Assembly: GCA_902497145.1 (NCBI GenBank)
Contig: CABVDR010000010.1
Coordinates: forward strand, 1-60,120
Length of the DNA: 60,120 nucleotides
Source of the DNA: an uncultured Oscillospiraceae bacterium
Lineage (GTDB): Bacteria; Bacillota; Clostridia; Oscillospirales; Oscillospiraceae
Direction of reading: 5' to 3'
Part shown: piece after piece, positions 32,830 through 41,762 of the stretch
How positions within the stretch are numbered: position 1 is the first letter of the stretch
How the letters are laid out: each line of letters begins with the position of its first letter
Position numbers and translations under genes: made by a program
The notes under the pieces: generated by a model
What the model was told of the DNA's origin: nothing
Database searches by the model: none
What the model saw: only the letters and a program-made list of their open reading frames with translations

Positions 32830-34032
32830 ATGGATTACATAACCGTTCGGGAAGCGGCGGAGAAGTGGCAGGTCTCGCCGCGCTTGGTTCAGCAGCTGTG
32901 TATCGACGGCCGCGTTGAGGGCGCACAGAAGTTCAGCGGATCCTGGGCAATTCCTGCGGATGCAGAAAAGCCGGAAGATCCACGCAAGGCCAGGCGCAAG
33001 CGGGCGAAACAGCCTGAGGCTGACGCGGATGCCATTGCTGGAATCAACCTCATGCCTCTGATGAATACGCCCTTTTCCCCAGGGAGCTGCCGGGAGACCA
33101 TTGAAGCCATGGCGGATGGCTGCCGCAAGGACATCGCCTGGGCAGAGTACCACTATTTCAGCGGACAGGCGGAAAAAGCCATGCAGGAGTCGGAGCAGTA
33201 CCTGACCTGCACGGACGGGGCATACCGGCTGTCTGCCTGTTTCATCAATGCCTATGCCTGTCTGACCATGGGACGGATCGACCGGGCCCGATATGTGCTG
33301 GAGGAAATCAAACGGACCTTGGCTTCCGGCAAGGAAAGCGCGCCCTATATGCGCGCCATGGAAGCCTTTGTGGCCTTTGCTTCCGCAGTGCTGCTCCATC
33401 TTCCCCTGCCGGAGGAGCTGCCGCCGACCAAGGAGTTTCTGCCCCTGCTGCCCAGCGGGCTGCGGGCCTTTGCCCTGTATGTGCAGGCCCATTATCTCTA
33501 CCTGAAGGGGGAGTACGGCCGCAGCGCCGGAATGGTGGAGGCAACCCTGGCCATGGGGGCGGACGCATACCCCATTTCAGCCATCTATCTGCATCTGGTG
33601 GCGGTGATGGATTATATGAGCATGAAGCAGACAGACCGGGCCCAGGCCCACCTTTTGGAGGCGTGGGCGATGGCCCGTCCCGACGATCTCATCGAGGCGT
33701 TTGGGGAGCACCACGGGCTTCTAGGCGGGATGCTGGAGGCCGTCATTAAGCCAGGCTGGCCGGATGCGTTCAAGCGAATTATTGACATCACTTACCGCTT
33801 CTCTTCCGGCTGGCGCAGAGTTCATAACCCCATTACCGGCCATGATGTTGCGGATGATCTGACCACCACAGAGTTTGCCATGGCCATGCTGGCCGCCCGG
33901 GGATGGACCAACCAAGAGATCGCAGAATATTTAAATATATCGGCAAATACGGTGAAAAATCACATCTCTGACGCCATGAAAAAGCTTCAGGTAGAGAACC
34001 GGAAAGAGCTGAAACAATATATGCTTCGATAG
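32830..34032 (+). CDS. Regulator with N-terminal MerR-like helix-turn-helix and C-terminal LuxR-type helix-turn-helix
   Basis: This 400-residue protein has two DNA-binding ends. Residues 1-50 (MDYITVREAAEKWQVSPRLVQ) resemble the excisionase/MerR-like helix-turn-helix found in some clostridial regulators. The C-terminus, TNQEIAEYLNISANTVKNHI, is a LuxR recognition helix pair. The middle 270 residues are helical and TPR-like, with no recognisable sensor. The ATG at 32830 is chosen because GGAGG lies 5 nt before it. Its target is unknown; it is monocistronic, between the biotin operon and a LytTR system. Confidence 0.85.
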   Translation: MDYITVREAAEKWQVSPRLVQQLCIDGRVEGAQKFSGSWAIPADAEKPEDPRKARRKRAKQPEADADAIAGINLMPLMNTPFSPGSCRETIEAMADGCRKDIAWAEYHYFSGQAEKAMQESEQYLTCTDGAYRLSACFINAYACLTMGRIDRARYVLEEIKRTLASGKESAPYMRAMEAFVAFASAVLLHLPLPEELPPTKEFLPLLPSGLRAFALYVQAHYLYLKGEYGRSAGMVEATLAMGADAYPISAIYLHLVAVMDYMSMKQTDRAQAHLLEAWAMARPDDLIEAFGEHHGLLGGMLEAVIKPGWPDAFKRIIDITYRFSSGWRRVHNPITGHDVADDLTTTEFAMAMLAARGWTNQEIAEYLNISANTVKNHISDAMKKLQVENRKELKQYMLR

Positions 34033-34036
34033 AAAA

Positions 34037-34078
34037 GATGCCCGCGGATCTTCCGCGGGCATCCCCCATTTTAGGGGG
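34037..34078 (+). terminator. Tandem stem-loops after the LuxR-type gene
   Basis: GATGCCCGCGGA (34037-34048), loop TCT, TCCGCGGGCATC (34052-34063), overlapping a smaller CCCCC-ATTTTA-GGGGG hairpin (34063-34078). The U-tract is short, so termination may be partial. Confidence 0.6.
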
Positions 34079-34090
34079 CAAAATGGGTGA

Positions 34091-34120
34091 TAGAAACGGG
34101 GGTATTTGTTCTGATATAAT
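34091..34120 (+). promoter_or_regulatory. Promoter of the LytTR operon
   Basis: Extended -10 element TGATATAAT (34112-34120) with a weak -35, TAGAAA (34091-34096), 18-bp spacer. It lies about 100 bp before the first LytTR gene. Confidence 0.5.
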
Positions 34121-34220
34121 AACAATATAAACAAAATGTAGGTGCTGTCATCGTCCGGCGGAGCGGAAAAAGAGCGGGCAGTGGGGGCATTTGGGAACAA
34201 CAGGGAAAGGGGGAGCATCC

Positions 34221-34931
34221 ATGTCGATTTTGGTCCATTTTCAGGATCAGGAGGAGCGGGAGGCGCTGTGTGCCAAACTTCGTACATGGATGGAGCTCTC
34301 CTGTGTCTCCATGGAGATTGTAAGCAGCAGGCCGCAGAGTTTGCCTGCGCCCCCGGTCATTGTCTTTTGGGATCTGGACAGCTCCACCCCGCCCCCCGAC
34401 GTCCCCGGGGACCAGGACTGCGCCCTGTTTCTCTGCTCCTGGGACCCGCAGCGGGCCATTGACAGCTATACTTTTCACCCCACAGGGTTTCTCACCAAGC
34501 CTATCTCCATGGACAAGCTGTGGAACGCCATGCTCCGGTGCACGCAGCTCTGGTTTGCCAACCTGCTGCGTCTGGAGATTTTAAGCGACCGGGTGCGCAT
34601 GGGTATTCCCTATCAGAACCTGATCTGGGTGGAGGGAACCCGCCGGGGATGTATGCTCCACACCTCCCACCAGAGTATTACCTCCCGGGAACCCCTTTAC
34701 CGCCTGGAGCAGCGTCTGCCAGAGCTGGTGTTTGTCCGCTGCCAGCGCAGCTTTCTGGTCAACCTCCTGCATGTGAAGCGGATTGCTGGCAGCAGTCTTT
34801 ATCTCAGTGACGGCACCGAGATCTCCATGGGACGAGGAAATAAGGCCGGGGTACAGGAGGTCTACCGGCGGTTTTGCCGTCTGCGGTATGAGCAGGAGGA
34901 GCCCAGCCAGGAGGGGGGGAATGGGCCGTGA
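34221..34931 (+). CDS. LytTR DNA-binding protein with a degenerate receiver domain
   Basis: This 236-residue protein ends in a LytTR domain (YQNLIWVEGTRRGCML, then FVRCQRSFLVNLLHVKRI). Its N-terminal 125 residues follow the outline of a response-regulator receiver (VIVFWDLDS strand, then GFLTKPISMDKL where a lysine-proline is expected), but the acidic pair near the start is missing (ILVHFQDQE). It is probably not phosphorylated in the normal way. The ATG at 34221 has AAAGGGGGAG upstream. The end overlaps the next gene, a canonical LytTR response regulator, by 4 bp. Confidence 0.82.
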   Translation: MSILVHFQDQEEREALCAKLRTWMELSCVSMEIVSSRPQSLPAPPVIVFWDLDSSTPPPDVPGDQDCALFLCSWDPQRAIDSYTFHPTGFLTKPISMDKLWNAMLRCTQLWFANLLRLEILSDRVRMGIPYQNLIWVEGTRRGCMLHTSHQSITSREPLYRLEQRLPELVFVRCQRSFLVNLLHVKRIAGSSLYLSDGTEISMGRGNKAGVQEVYRRFCRLRYEQEEPSQEGGNGP

Positions 34932-35665
34932 AAGAATTTGTCATCGCCATCTGTGACGATCTGGAGGGGGAGCGGATTAGTCTGGCGCGGATGGTGCAGG
35001 CCTATTCCCGCAGTCATGGGATCTCAGTTCAGCTGCGGCTGTTCTCCAGCGGGGAAAGTCTGCTGGCTGCCATGCAGGGGTGGGAGCCAGGCAGCATTCA
35101 GCTGATTTTTTTAGATATTTACATGCCAGGCCTGTCCGGGGTGGAGACGGCCAGGCGCATCCGCGCCATAGACAGCCACGTGGCTCTCATCTTTGCTACC
35201 ACCAGTCAGGACCACGGGATGGACAGCTTTGAGGTCCGGGCCTCCGACTACCTGGTCAAGCCCTTTCAGGAGGAGAATGTGGCCGCCAGCCTGGACTGGT
35301 TTTTTTCCCATATTCCAGAGCCTCTGCGCCTGCTGTCTGTCTACTCCGAGGGGGAGTGGCAGAAGATCGCCCTGTCCTCCATCCTATATGTGGATGTGTA
35401 TGGTCACCAGGCACGGGTCCACACCCTCCGGGGAGAGCTGGTGACCCGGCGGGGATTGGACGAGCTGGAGACGGCCATAGACAGCCGGGATTTTCTCCGC
35501 TGTCACCGCAGCTTTCTGGTCAACCTGAACCATGTGGAGCGGATAGAAGGCAGCGACTTCCGCATGGACGACCAAAGTCTGGTTCCCATCAGTTCGGCCA
35601 ATTTGGCCCAGGTCCGCAGACAGTTTATTGACTGGACCTATATCAAAGCGTGGTCGCAGATATGA
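34928..35665 (+). CDS. Response regulator, receiver plus LytTR domain
   Basis: This 245-residue protein has an intact receiver: Asp10, Asp11, phospho-acceptor Asp63 in FLDIYMPGLSG, Thr in FATTS and Lys in YLVKPFQ. The C-terminal LytTR domain (CHRSFLVNLNHVERIEG) binds promoter repeats of the AgrA/LytR type. The start is GTG in an overlap with the previous gene. The kinase gene follows by ATGA overlap, so regulator and kinase are made together. No secreted peptide gene of the Agr type is seen beside it. Confidence 0.94.
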   Translation: MKEFVIAICDDLEGERISLARMVQAYSRSHGISVQLRLFSSGESLLAAMQGWEPGSIQLIFLDIYMPGLSGVETARRIRAIDSHVALIFATTSQDHGMDSFEVRASDYLVKPFQEENVAASLDWFFSHIPEPLRLLSVYSEGEWQKIALSSILYVDVYGHQARVHTLRGELVTRRGLDELETAIDSRDFLRCHRSFLVNLNHVERIEGSDFRMDDQSLVPISSANLAQVRRQFIDWTYIKAWSQI

Positions 35666-36426
35666 GAACGGCAATCTTGATCACGGCGCTCCTGATGGCG
35701 GCGGGGTCGCTGATCTGGCTGTGGCATACCCAGCAGGCGCTGCGTCGGGAGCGGGAGGAGAACCTCCGCCTGCGGGAGATTCTCCAGGTGGGCAATGAGA
35801 TGGCCCGAGGGGATCTTAAAAAGATGCAGAAGCTGCGTCACGACCTGCGCCACTACCTGCTTTTGGCAGGGGACACCGCTCTTCCAGCCGACACGGCTGC
35901 CGCCCTGCGGGATGCCCTGGAGGCGGATGCCAGCATCCCAGGCGGAGAAAGCTGGGCAGTTTCCGTCCTGGAGCAGCACTACCGGGAGCAGGCTCAAGCC
36001 CTGGGCTTTCAGACAGATCTGCATATTGTGCCGCCTCAGGGGTGGGAGAATGGGATTCCAGATCTGTGTCTGGTGCTGAGCAACCTGCTGGAAAACAGCA
36101 TCGAGGCCCTTCAGCGGGAGGGAGGAGGCTGGCTGCGGGCCAGGAGTATGTCCACGGCTGGCTATTTCTCTCTGGTGGTGGGCAACACCTGCACCCGTCC
36201 TCTGCGGGCCTTTAACGGCCGTTATCTGTCCAGTAAAGCTCCAGGCCGCCTGGGAATCGGGCTGGAGACAGTGCGGGAGGTGGCCCAGCGCTGGGGCGGG
36301 CAAGCAGATTTTTACGTGGAAAACGGGGCGTTTCGGGCCTCGGTGTTTCTGCCCCGACCGAATGTCGTCCTTTCAGGAAAAGCCAGCCCCACGGAAGACA
36401 CCGCCCTTGTTTCCCCGCATAGCTGA
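35662..36426 (+). CDS. Small GHKL-type sensor histidine kinase
   Basis: This 254-residue kinase has a single N-terminal membrane segment (residues 4-20), a short coiled coil, the H-box MQKLRHDLRHYLLL, and a GHKL ATPase domain with LSNLLENSIEAL (N-box) and GRLGIGLETVREV (G-box). Most AgrC-like kinases have six or more membrane segments; this one lacks any large sensor domain and probably senses through a partner or the membrane. The ATG at 35662 overlaps the response-regulator stop; an upstream GTG (35650) is less likely. Confidence 0.9.
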   Translation: MRTAILITALLMAAGSLIWLWHTQQALRREREENLRLREILQVGNEMARGDLKKMQKLRHDLRHYLLLAGDTALPADTAAALRDALEADASIPGGESWAVSVLEQHYREQAQALGFQTDLHIVPPQGWENGIPDLCLVLSNLLENSIEALQREGGGWLRARSMSTAGYFSLVVGNTCTRPLRAFNGRYLSSKAPGRLGIGLETVREVAQRWGGQADFYVENGAFRASVFLPRPNVVLSGKASPTEDTALVSPHS

Positions 36427-36430
36427 CTGA

Positions 36431-36467
36431 AAAAAGAGCACCTGCCCTATGGGTAGGTGCTCTTTTT
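36431..36467. terminator. Bidirectional terminator between the LytTR operon and the injection-system genes
   Basis: AAAAAGAGCACCTGCCC pairs with GGGTAGGTGCTCTTTTT (one G-T pair, 3-nt loop). A- and T-runs give U-tracts on both strands, so it ends both the GHKL gene and the long minus-strand cluster. Confidence 0.88.
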
Positions 36468-36498
36468 CCTTGCTGGATTACCGGATCCGCTTCAGGGC

Positions 36499-38616
36499 TC
36501 ACTTCCAGAACTGCCACCGGTGCTTCTTTTTGGGGGCCGGAGCCGGCTCCGGGAAGAGCGGGGGATCGTTGGCCGGATCGAGGATCTGGACATCCTTCAT
36601 TAGTTCATTCTCTTCCTCATCACTCAGATTCATCATCCGCTCCAGTTCTCCCGAGGCTTTGTTTCCTGAGAACATCTGATTGCTTTGTCCTCCGGACGCA
36701 TGTGCCGCTGCAGCCTCTTCCTGCTCGGCTTCATAAAGATCTTCCAGTTCGGTCAAGCCCGTCACGTACTTCTCTCCCGGCGCCTCGGGCAATCCCAGCT
36801 CTTCAGCCACACTTTTCGGTCTATTCTCGCAAAATAGGCTGCGCATATTCCCGGAGAAAGAGGCCTCCGACGACTCCTGGTAAGCCGCCTGGGCATCCCG
36901 GCGGGCTTCCAGAGCACGGGGATCCAGGGCAGGATTGAAGAGGGTCCGCATTTCGGCATAGGTGGTCTCCGCCGCCGGAGAGGAGGGCTTGGGTTCCCTT
37001 AAGAGTTCTCTCACGCCTGAATAATTGGGCGTCTGCGCTTCGCTGGCCGCCCTGCGCTCATTGAACATCCCACGCATGCCCAGGTACGAGGGATCAGAAG
37101 CTTCCATTGCCGCCCTGTCCTCATTGAACATCCCCCTCATACCCAGATAGGACGGCGAGGCGGCGTTGGCTCTGGCAGCGATGGTGGCGGTATCCAGCAG
37201 GTGCCCTCTCTCATCCGTCATCTCGTCAAACAGCTCTCGGGGGATGGCTCGGTTGATCGTGGCCTGCTCTACCCGGTCCTGCATCTCCTGCGTCGAATTT
37301 GGTTCCGGCGCTGCAGCGGCTGGGGCAGGATTGCTCATCTGCAGCATACGGTCGTAGACCCGCCGCTCGTTGTCGTCCATGGAATCCACATCGCCGGTCT
37401 TGTTGAACATACGGTTCATGAACTTCATGGCCATCTGGGTCCGAATGGCCCCCGCGGACTCCCCCCCGCTTCGGACGGAGGCGTAGGAACCGCTGGAACG
37501 CAGGAACAGGTCGTTAAGTGCATAGATACCGGCGTTCTGCTCCCCGCCTACAATACCGCCCTTGTTGTTCACCGGGTCAAAAGAGCCCATGGGCCGGTAG
37601 ACCCGCTCGGTTTGATTCTGCAGAAACCGCATGGCCTCAGGGTCCTGCTGCATCAGATCCAGCCAGTGCCCCAGTTCCCCAGCGCTGATCTCGTCGCTCT
37701 GGCGCTGCATGTCCAGAAGCCGCGCATCCGTGGGGTTCTCATGCAACGCGGAGTCCAGATGACCGGGCTTGCTGAACTCTCCCTGGAAGATCTCCGGCAT
37801 GGTACTGTTCTTCATGTGCTGGGCGAATGACTCGTTGACGCCGTGCATGATCTTTTCCGTGAGCTGTTGTTTCTGGAGTTTTTCCTGGTCTTTGGTATTG
37901 CTGCGCATATAGTGCAGCCGGTTGCCGGTGAGCAGATTGCGGGGCGTGCTGTCCGCAGTCACGTTCTGGGAGGCGTCGTTGACCTCCTGGCGCAGCTTCG
38001 CACCGTATGCGTCCAGTACGGCGTCCTCATCCAGATCTGGAGCCGGTGCGGGGGCCGGTGCGGGGGCAGGGGCCGCCTGCTGGGGCGCGGGAGCCCCGCC
38101 CTTCTTGGGTTTGTGCTTTCCGATCTTGCACTGAGCAGGGGCGGAGGCAGAGGACATAGGGGCAATGGACATCATCTCCCCGCCGAAGCCGTTCTGGGGC
38201 CCGGCCTGGGCGGTGAGGCCGGAGGCCACCCGAGCCCCCATCACATCGGCCTCCTGTTCCAGGGCGGCGTTTTCCACCACAGGGTAACCCCCGTCCACCC
38301 GGCCCTGGGCTTGCTGCACCACGTGGGCCAGCTCATGTCCCAGCACATCCATGCCGGCGCTCTCGTCCAGCAGGATATCGGTGCCCTGGGCCACTGCCTG
38401 AACCCCCATCTCGTCGGGGATGTGGCCCCGGCTGATGCGGATGTTGGAAAAGTCGGCGCCGAAGCCGGGCTCAAATTTTTCCCGCAGCTGAGGGGACATG
38501 GGCTGGGGAGCACCGGCACCGGAGAGATGGAGCATCTCGCTTTTGGAAATCTCCTGGCCTTGCCGGGGCTGGGGACCGCGGTCGGGAGTTTTGCGTCTGG
38601 TCTGATAGGTCTGCAT
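36499..38616 (-). CDS. DUF4157 zinc-peptidase-like protein, candidate injection-system cargo
   Basis: This 705-residue soluble protein has an N-terminal DUF4157 domain (about residues 40-135): FEPGFGADFSNIRIS, then LGHELAHVVQQAQG with HELAH at 94-98 and a downstream EQEAD (120-124) that could complete a gluzincin-type zinc site. DUF4157 is known as a frequent companion of extracellular contractile injection systems. A low-complexity Pro/Ala linker (about 165-195) leads to a large domain of no recognisable family, then to about five repeats of a Y-x-G-M-R-x-M-F-x-E unit (residues 485-610). There is no signal peptide. AAGGGGGAAG precedes the start; the GNAT gene is 15 bp upstream. Confidence 0.82.
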   Translation of the reverse strand: MQTYQTRRKTPDRGPQPRQGQEISKSEMLHLSGAGAPQPMSPQLREKFEPGFGADFSNIRISRGHIPDEMGVQAVAQGTDILLDESAGMDVLGHELAHVVQQAQGRVDGGYPVVENAALEQEADVMGARVASGLTAQAGPQNGFGGEMMSIAPMSSASAPAQCKIGKHKPKKGGAPAPQQAAPAPAPAPAPAPDLDEDAVLDAYGAKLRQEVNDASQNVTADSTPRNLLTGNRLHYMRSNTKDQEKLQKQQLTEKIMHGVNESFAQHMKNSTMPEIFQGEFSKPGHLDSALHENPTDARLLDMQRQSDEISAGELGHWLDLMQQDPEAMRFLQNQTERVYRPMGSFDPVNNKGGIVGGEQNAGIYALNDLFLRSSGSYASVRSGGESAGAIRTQMAMKFMNRMFNKTGDVDSMDDNERRVYDRMLQMSNPAPAAAAPEPNSTQEMQDRVEQATINRAIPRELFDEMTDERGHLLDTATIAARANAASPSYLGMRGMFNEDRAAMEASDPSYLGMRGMFNERRAASEAQTPNYSGVRELLREPKPSSPAAETTYAEMRTLFNPALDPRALEARRDAQAAYQESSEASFSGNMRSLFCENRPKSVAEELGLPEAPGEKYVTGLTELEDLYEAEQEEAAAAHASGGQSNQMFSGNKASGELERMMNLSDEEENELMKDVQILDPANDPPLFPEPAPAPKKKHRWQFWK

Positions 38617-38631
38617 CCGTCTTCCCCCTTT

Positions 38632-39483
38632 TTAAAATCGGTAGACGGAACACAACTCCGTCTCCTTTTCCGCCCGGTTGCCCAGGCGCAGAAATTTATC
38701 ACACATGGAATAGGCGTTTTGGTCAATGGCGGAGGTCCACACCAGGGTCTCCGGCGGCAGCAGCGCCTTGGCCGCCTGGATGCTCCGGGCAATAAGGGCA
38801 GCTGCCGTCCGCCCCCCACGAAAGCCGGGCAGCACATACAGACCCGCCACGTGGCAGCCCTCTCCCTTGCGGTCAATGAGCATCACACCCGCCAGGGCTC
38901 CGTGCACGGTGCAGAAGCTGCATAGCTCTCCCCAGGGGGATTCCAGCTCCTCTGCATTGGCAAAGTCCGGCAGATTTCCGGCATCCAGAAGAGCTTGGTA
39001 GGCGTCCTGTACCGCTTCCGGAGTGTCCAGGGCGCTGTACACCGCCAGCTCCCGGGGAAGGGAGAGGCTGACATCGGGGATGTCCCCCAGCTGGGTGGAG
39101 AAGCCGGTGGAAAAGGGCTCGGAGGGAGAGAACCCCGCCCGCTCCAGAATGCCCAGGGTCTGCTGGCCCTCCTCCAGCATACTGGGGGAGTAGACTGCCT
39201 TGACCTCCCGGCCGCCCCGGGCCTGGATCTGCCCCAGCAGCCCCCGGAGCAGATAGGTCCCCAGCCCGCACAGCCGGGCTTTGGGGTCTACAAAGATGTA
39301 GCGCAGGTAGTAGATCCCATGCCGGCTCTCCTGGGCCAGAGCGGCAGCGCAGGCCTGGCCGTCAAATACCGCCCCAACGCACACCGTTCCCTCCTGGTGG
39401 AGAAGAAGGCGGAAATTGCCGGGGATATACTGCAAAAAGGCAGAGTCCTGAGGACCGACAGGGCACAGGCGCAGCCGCTGCAT
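38632..39483 (-). CDS. GNAT-type N-acetyltransferase-like protein (two tandem domains)
   Basis: This 283-residue protein has a GNAT-like first half (YIFVDPKARLCGLGTYLLRGLL, quoted here as the acetyl-CoA loop RLCGLGTYLLR) and a second, similar half (GLYVLPGFRGGRTAAALIARS). The substrate is unknown. The ATG at 39483 is chosen because GGGAGG lies 10 nt upstream; further upstream codons overlap the promoter. It is co-transcribed with the DUF4157 gene, so modification of that protein or of an injection-system part is possible. Confidence 0.78.
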   Translation of the reverse strand: MQRLRLCPVGPQDSAFLQYIPGNFRLLLHQEGTVCVGAVFDGQACAAALAQESRHGIYYLRYIFVDPKARLCGLGTYLLRGLLGQIQARGGREVKAVYSPSMLEEGQQTLGILERAGFSPSEPFSTGFSTQLGDIPDVSLSLPRELAVYSALDTPEAVQDAYQALLDAGNLPDFANAEELESPWGELCSFCTVHGALAGVMLIDRKGEGCHVAGLYVLPGFRGGRTAAALIARSIQAAKALLPPETLVWTSAIDQNAYSMCDKFLRLGNRAEKETELCSVYRF

Positions 39484-39561
39484 AGATGCGTTCCCTCCCT
39501 TTGCCCGGACAGAAGCAGCCGGATGGGCCAAAGAGCCGGGCATGGATATTTTCATATTGTT

Positions 39562-39570
39562 ATTATACCA
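39562..39570 (-). promoter_or_regulatory. Extended -10 promoter for the GNAT-DUF4157 pair
   Basis: On the minus strand TGGTATAAT, a TGn-extended -10 box, 79 bp before the GNAT start; no good -35 box is present. It suggests that the DUF4157 pair can be expressed apart from the long upstream operon. Confidence 0.55.
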
Positions 39571-39626
39571 TGCCGGTGTCTCAGCCGGGCTGCGTTCTGC
39601 GGCCCTTGAGCCTTGTTTGCGTCAGA

Positions 39627-39669
39627 CTGTCCCCGAATGGCCGCATCCTGCGGGGTTATCCGGGGACAG
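39627..39669 (-). terminator. Stem-loop after the first RsbW-like gene
   Basis: CTGTCCCCG (39627-39635) pairs with CGGGGACAG (39661-39669), with a smaller CCGCA/TGCGG hairpin inside. It lies 15 nt after the stop codon on the minus strand. There is no U-tract, so it may be a partial stop between the circuit genes and the GNAT-DUF4157 unit. Confidence 0.45.
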
Positions 39670-39684
39670 ATTTCTTATCGGCGG

Positions 39685-40092
39685 CTAGATATTTTTCTTA
39701 ATGGTGAGGATGTTTTTCCCGTTCTCGTAGGCGTAATCTACCGCGTCCATACTCTTTTTCACCATCAGAATGCCCAGCCCGCCGATGTCTCGATCCTCGG
39801 CGGATAGGGTGGTATCGGCGTCCTCTTTGGCCAGAGGATTGAAGGGTTTTCCCCGGTCCAAAAACTGAATGGTGACCTGAAGGGGGGAGCCGCCCACGCA
39901 GCAGCGCACGGTGGCCTCCCCCACCTCCGGGTGGTAGGCGTAGTGGGCGATGTTCACAAAGATCTCCTCCACCGCCACGTCCAGCTGAAATTTTGCTTTC
40001 ATGGGGCAGTCGTGTTGCTCCAGTTGTTCATCAATAAAATCCTGCACCTGCTCCAGGTACTCCAGAGCAGCGGGAAATGTGCGTTCAACCAC
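39685..40092 (-). CDS. RsbW/SpoIIAB-like serine kinase-type ATP-binding protein
   Basis: This 135-residue protein has the GHKL fold of anti-sigma factors: N-box LDVAVEEIFVNIAHYAY, G1 box LDRGKPFNP and G2 box GGLGILMVKKSMD. Such proteins bind a partner (sigma factor or other) and phosphorylate a STAS protein on serine. The start is GTG with GGGAG 9 nt upstream. It lies 4 bp after a SpoIIE-type phosphatase gene. A close paralogue is at 44735-45172. Its partner may be an injection-system regulator since no sigma-factor gene is in the window. Confidence 0.93.
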   Translation of the reverse strand: MVERTFPAALEYLEQVQDFIDEQLEQHDCPMKAKFQLDVAVEEIFVNIAHYAYHPEVGEATVRCCVGGSPLQVTIQFLDRGKPFNPLAKEDADTTLSAEDRDIGGLGILMVKKSMDAVDYAYENGKNILTIKKNI

Positions 40093-40096
40093 TGGT

Positions 40097-41734
40097 TTAC
40101 TCTCCCTTCCCGTGGTACTTCAGCCCCAGCATGGTTATATCGTCAAACTGTTCGGCATCGCCCACAAATTCGTCGATACAATGCTTGATTTTGGGCAGCA
40201 GGTCGTCCACCGGCAGGTCCGGCTGCTCGTTCAGGGCAGTCTGGAGACGCTCCTCGCCGAAGAGCTCCTGGTTTGCGTCGGTGGCTTCGGTGACGCCGTC
40301 GGTGTAGAGGTAGAGGGTATCTCCGGGGGCCAGTTCCATCACGTTCTCCCGGTAGCGAATGCCCTCCATTCCCGCCAGCACAAAGCCGGGCCGGGACTTG
40401 AGCCACTCAAAGCTGCCGTTGGCGTGCCGAAGCAGGGGCGGGTTGTGGCCGGCGTTCACGTAGATGAATTTGCCGGTGCTGATCTCCAGAATACCCATCC
40501 AGGCGGTGACAAACAGGCCCGCGTCGTTGCCCTCGCACAGCTGCTCGTTGGTCTGGGTAAACACATCCCCCGGGCAGTCCTTGTTCTGGGCGTGGTTTTT
40601 GATGAGGGTCTTGGCGATCACCATAAACAGAGCCGCGGGGACGCCCTTGCCGGACACGTCGGCAATGACCACCGCCAGGTGGTCGTCGTCCACCAGGAAG
40701 AAGTCATAGAAGTCGCCGCCCACCTCCTTGGCGGGGTTCATGGTGGCGTAGATGTCAAACTCGGTGCGCTCCGGGAAGGCGGGGAAGATCCGGGGCAGCA
40801 TGTCCGCCTGGATCTGGGTGGCTACGTTCAGCTCCGCGCCGATGCGCTCCTTCTCCGCAGTGACGGAGGTAAGATCCTGGATGTACTCGTTGATCTCCAG
40901 CTCCATGGTCTTGATGGCCTCGGACAGCGCCTGGATCTCGTCGCCGGTGCGGATGTTCAGCTGGGAGATGGCCGAGCGTTCTCCGTGCTCACCCTCGGTC
41001 ACGGTGCGGCGCGTGCCGGAAGATACGCTGCCTCCCTCGCTGGTGCGCCGGTCAGAGACGTACTGCAGGGCGGCCCGGGCCACCTGGTTGATGGGGTTGA
41101 CCACAAACCGGTTGACCAGCAAGACCAGGATGATGCAGGCGGCAATCATAGCCACCACAATGGCAACCAGCACCACCCGCAAGAACTCCATCCGGTCGGC
41201 CATCACATCGTTCATGGAGATGTCTACATTCATAAAAGCGTAGGTGTCGCCGGTCTCGTCATACATCCAGACCACGGCGGTACACAGCCAGCCGTACTCC
41301 TCAGTCTTGCTGATATAGACCATGTTCTCACCCGCGTCAATGTCCAGATAAGCGGTTTCTTCCTGTGGGAAGGCCACTTCCGGGTCGGTGTCCATAATGT
41401 CGTAGACCAGGTCACCCTCCACAAAGCTGCCCCCGTCCGGGGGGACATTGACGTAGATATAGAGAGCCTCGTCGTTGGCATCCACCAGCTTGCGCAGGAT
41501 CTCCAGCTGGTCGTCGTAGTCTTCATCTTTTTCCAGCGTTTGTGCGTATTGCTTGATCTTTTCCGAATCCAACATGGCAATCGCAGTTTCTGCCAGATCC
41601 AAGGTCACTTTCTGATAGTGTTCATCCATGGTGTTGGCATAGGTGCGGTAAGACAGTGCGATTGCCGTGGCGCTGATAATCAGGCTCATGCAGATAATTC
41701 CCAGCACCGCTTTCATACGCAAGGATACTTTCAT
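40097..41734 (-). CDS. Membrane SpoIIE/RsbU-type PP2C phosphatase with HAMP domain, active-site intact
   Basis: This 545-residue protein has one membrane segment at 9-27, an extracytoplasmic sensor of about 160 residues, a second membrane segment near 190-212, HAMP and coiled coil, then a PP2C domain. The metal-binding aspartates are present: VGGDFYDFFLVDDD (about 334-345), IADVSGKGVPAALFM (about 354-368) and LYTDGVTEATDA (about 473-484). Such enzymes dephosphorylate a STAS antagonist when an outside signal is sensed. The natural substrate here is the STAS protein at 44389. GGAGAAGGAG precedes the start. Confidence 0.94.
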   Translation of the reverse strand: MKVSLRMKAVLGIICMSLIISATAIALSYRTYANTMDEHYQKVTLDLAETAIAMLDSEKIKQYAQTLEKDEDYDDQLEILRKLVDANDEALYIYVNVPPDGGSFVEGDLVYDIMDTDPEVAFPQEETAYLDIDAGENMVYISKTEEYGWLCTAVVWMYDETGDTYAFMNVDISMNDVMADRMEFLRVVLVAIVVAMIAACIILVLLVNRFVVNPINQVARAALQYVSDRRTSEGGSVSSGTRRTVTEGEHGERSAISQLNIRTGDEIQALSEAIKTMELEINEYIQDLTSVTAEKERIGAELNVATQIQADMLPRIFPAFPERTEFDIYATMNPAKEVGGDFYDFFLVDDDHLAVVIADVSGKGVPAALFMVIAKTLIKNHAQNKDCPGDVFTQTNEQLCEGNDAGLFVTAWMGILEISTGKFIYVNAGHNPPLLRHANGSFEWLKSRPGFVLAGMEGIRYRENVMELAPGDTLYLYTDGVTEATDANQELFGEERLQTALNEQPDLPVDDLLPKIKHCIDEFVGDAEQFDDITMLGLKYHGKGE

Positions 41735-41762
41735 GCTCCTTCTCCTCTCTCAAACGAACAAA

